This document shows positions 63,547 through 64,000 of a DNA stretch of 64,000 nucleotides, one piece after another; positions within the stretch are counted from its first letter, which is position 1; each line of letters starts with the position of its first letter. A program made the position numbers and the translations under genes. Source of the stretch: Ailanthus altissimus (lineage: Eukaryota > Streptophyta > Magnoliopsida > Sapindales > Simaroubaceae). Location: positions 7,757,501-7,821,500 of the forward strand of contig OX327703.1 of the NCBI GenBank assembly GCA_946807835.1. The letters are read 5' to 3'. The notes under the pieces are model-generated. The model was given only the letters and a program-made list of their open reading frames with translations, had not been told where the DNA came from and searched no databases.

Positions 63547-64000
63547 ATGGAAGATCAAGTACTAATTGCCCCCAATAATGAAGCAAGACCACTAAGGGAA
63601 TATGCTGTTCTCATAGTCAATGGAATCCATTCAAGCATTCAAAGACCAATTGTTCAAGATAACAACTTCGAGATCAAGCCAAACACGATTCAAATGCTCA
63701 AGGATTCGGTACAATTTAGTAGATTGCCTAATGATGATCCAAACATGCACATCATCAACGTCTTGGAGATATGTGACACTTTCAAGTACAATGGGGTGTC
63801 CGATGATGCAATCCGACTAAGTTTATTTTCCTTTTCCTTGAGAGACAAAGCAAAAAGCTGGTTGCTATTACTTCCATCTGGATCCATAGCAACATGGGAT
63901 GATCTTGAACAAAAGTTTATCGTCAAATTCTTTCCACTTGCTAAAACTGCCAAGATGAGGAACAACATCACATCAATCTTACAACTAGATAGAGAATCCC
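63547..64000 (+). CDS. Athila-type Gypsy gag, open to the window edge
   Basis: The frame is open from 63463 (after a TAA) to the last base, with the first ATG at 63547; the true start may be lost, since conserved sequence (DLIAFDPEIERTLRR) begins upstream of that ATG. The translation has the retrotransposon Gag core in order: NNFEIKPNTIQML, FSRLPNDDPNMHI, LEICDTFKYNGVSDDAIRL, FSLRDKAKSWL, and WDDLEQKFIVKFFPLAKTAK. Gag forms the cytoplasmic virus-like particle in which the element RNA is copied. With no stop in 150 codons, this is the least decayed transposon gene in the window. Confidence 0.88.
   Translation, partial: MEDQVLIAPNNEARPLREYAVLIVNGIHSSIQRPIVQDNNFEIKPNTIQMLKDSVQFSRLPNDDPNMHIINVLEICDTFKYNGVSDDAIRLSLFSFSLRDKAKSWLLLLPSGSIATWDDLEQKFIVKFFPLAKTAKMRNNITSILQLDRES

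Noticed and set aside
1..64000. tRNA, rRNA, CRISPR or phage-type systems
   Set aside because: No cloverleaf, conserved rRNA word or regularly spaced identical repeat was seen; repeats here are explained by LTRs, TIRs and tandem duplications.

Overview
The window is AT-rich plant nuclear DNA, most likely from a dicot. It has one intact spliced host gene with GT-AG introns, and almost everything else is old, nested transposable-element sequence. There are no rRNA or tRNA genes, CRISPR arrays or bacterial-type operons. Short open frames outside the host gene and the last 0.5 kb are nearly all chance frames inside decayed elements.

Layout. 0-3.5 kb: a Copia LTR end, then a broken hAT transposase with its right terminus. 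4.75-14.76 kb: a Copia LTR holding an Athila-like solo LTR; just past its primer site lies a 7-kb Mutator-like element (MULE) with long terminal inverted repeats, whose transposase is split by a 2.8-kb solo LTR with a perfect 5-bp target duplication. 15.3-16.5 kb: a cysteine-rich peptide exon and a local repeat cluster. 16.7-21.6 kb: a short-LTR Copia element on the minus strand, gutted and refilled with two further LTRs. 23.9-26.1 kb: a Copia gag fragment with its LTR. 26.9-40 kb: an Athila-type LTR, then a Ty3/Gypsy pol on the minus strand split by a complete but dead 9.25-kb Copia element.

41.25-48.7 kb holds the intact gene: a minus-strand, 11-exon SLC35F/DUF914-type membrane transporter of 375 residues, with every splice phase closing. 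Upstream of its 5' end, at 49.85-50.14 kb, is a plausible promoter plus a lone first exon on the plus strand. 51.3-52.7 kb holds a decayed DUF1985 gene of the kind carried by some MULEs. 53.0-59.4 kb is a broken endogenous pararetrovirus (primer site, movement-protein region, polyprotein segments) split by a solo LTR that itself contains another solo LTR of the same family. 59.4-64 kb is the 5' end of an Athila-like Gypsy element: an LTR split by a 2.8-kb solo LTR, a tRNA-Asp-type primer site, and a gag frame still open at the window edge.

The elements do not work together. They form a stratified insertion record whose relative order can be read from target duplications. Domain calls rest on reading translations by eye; element boundaries are exact only where a target duplication or primer site is cited.
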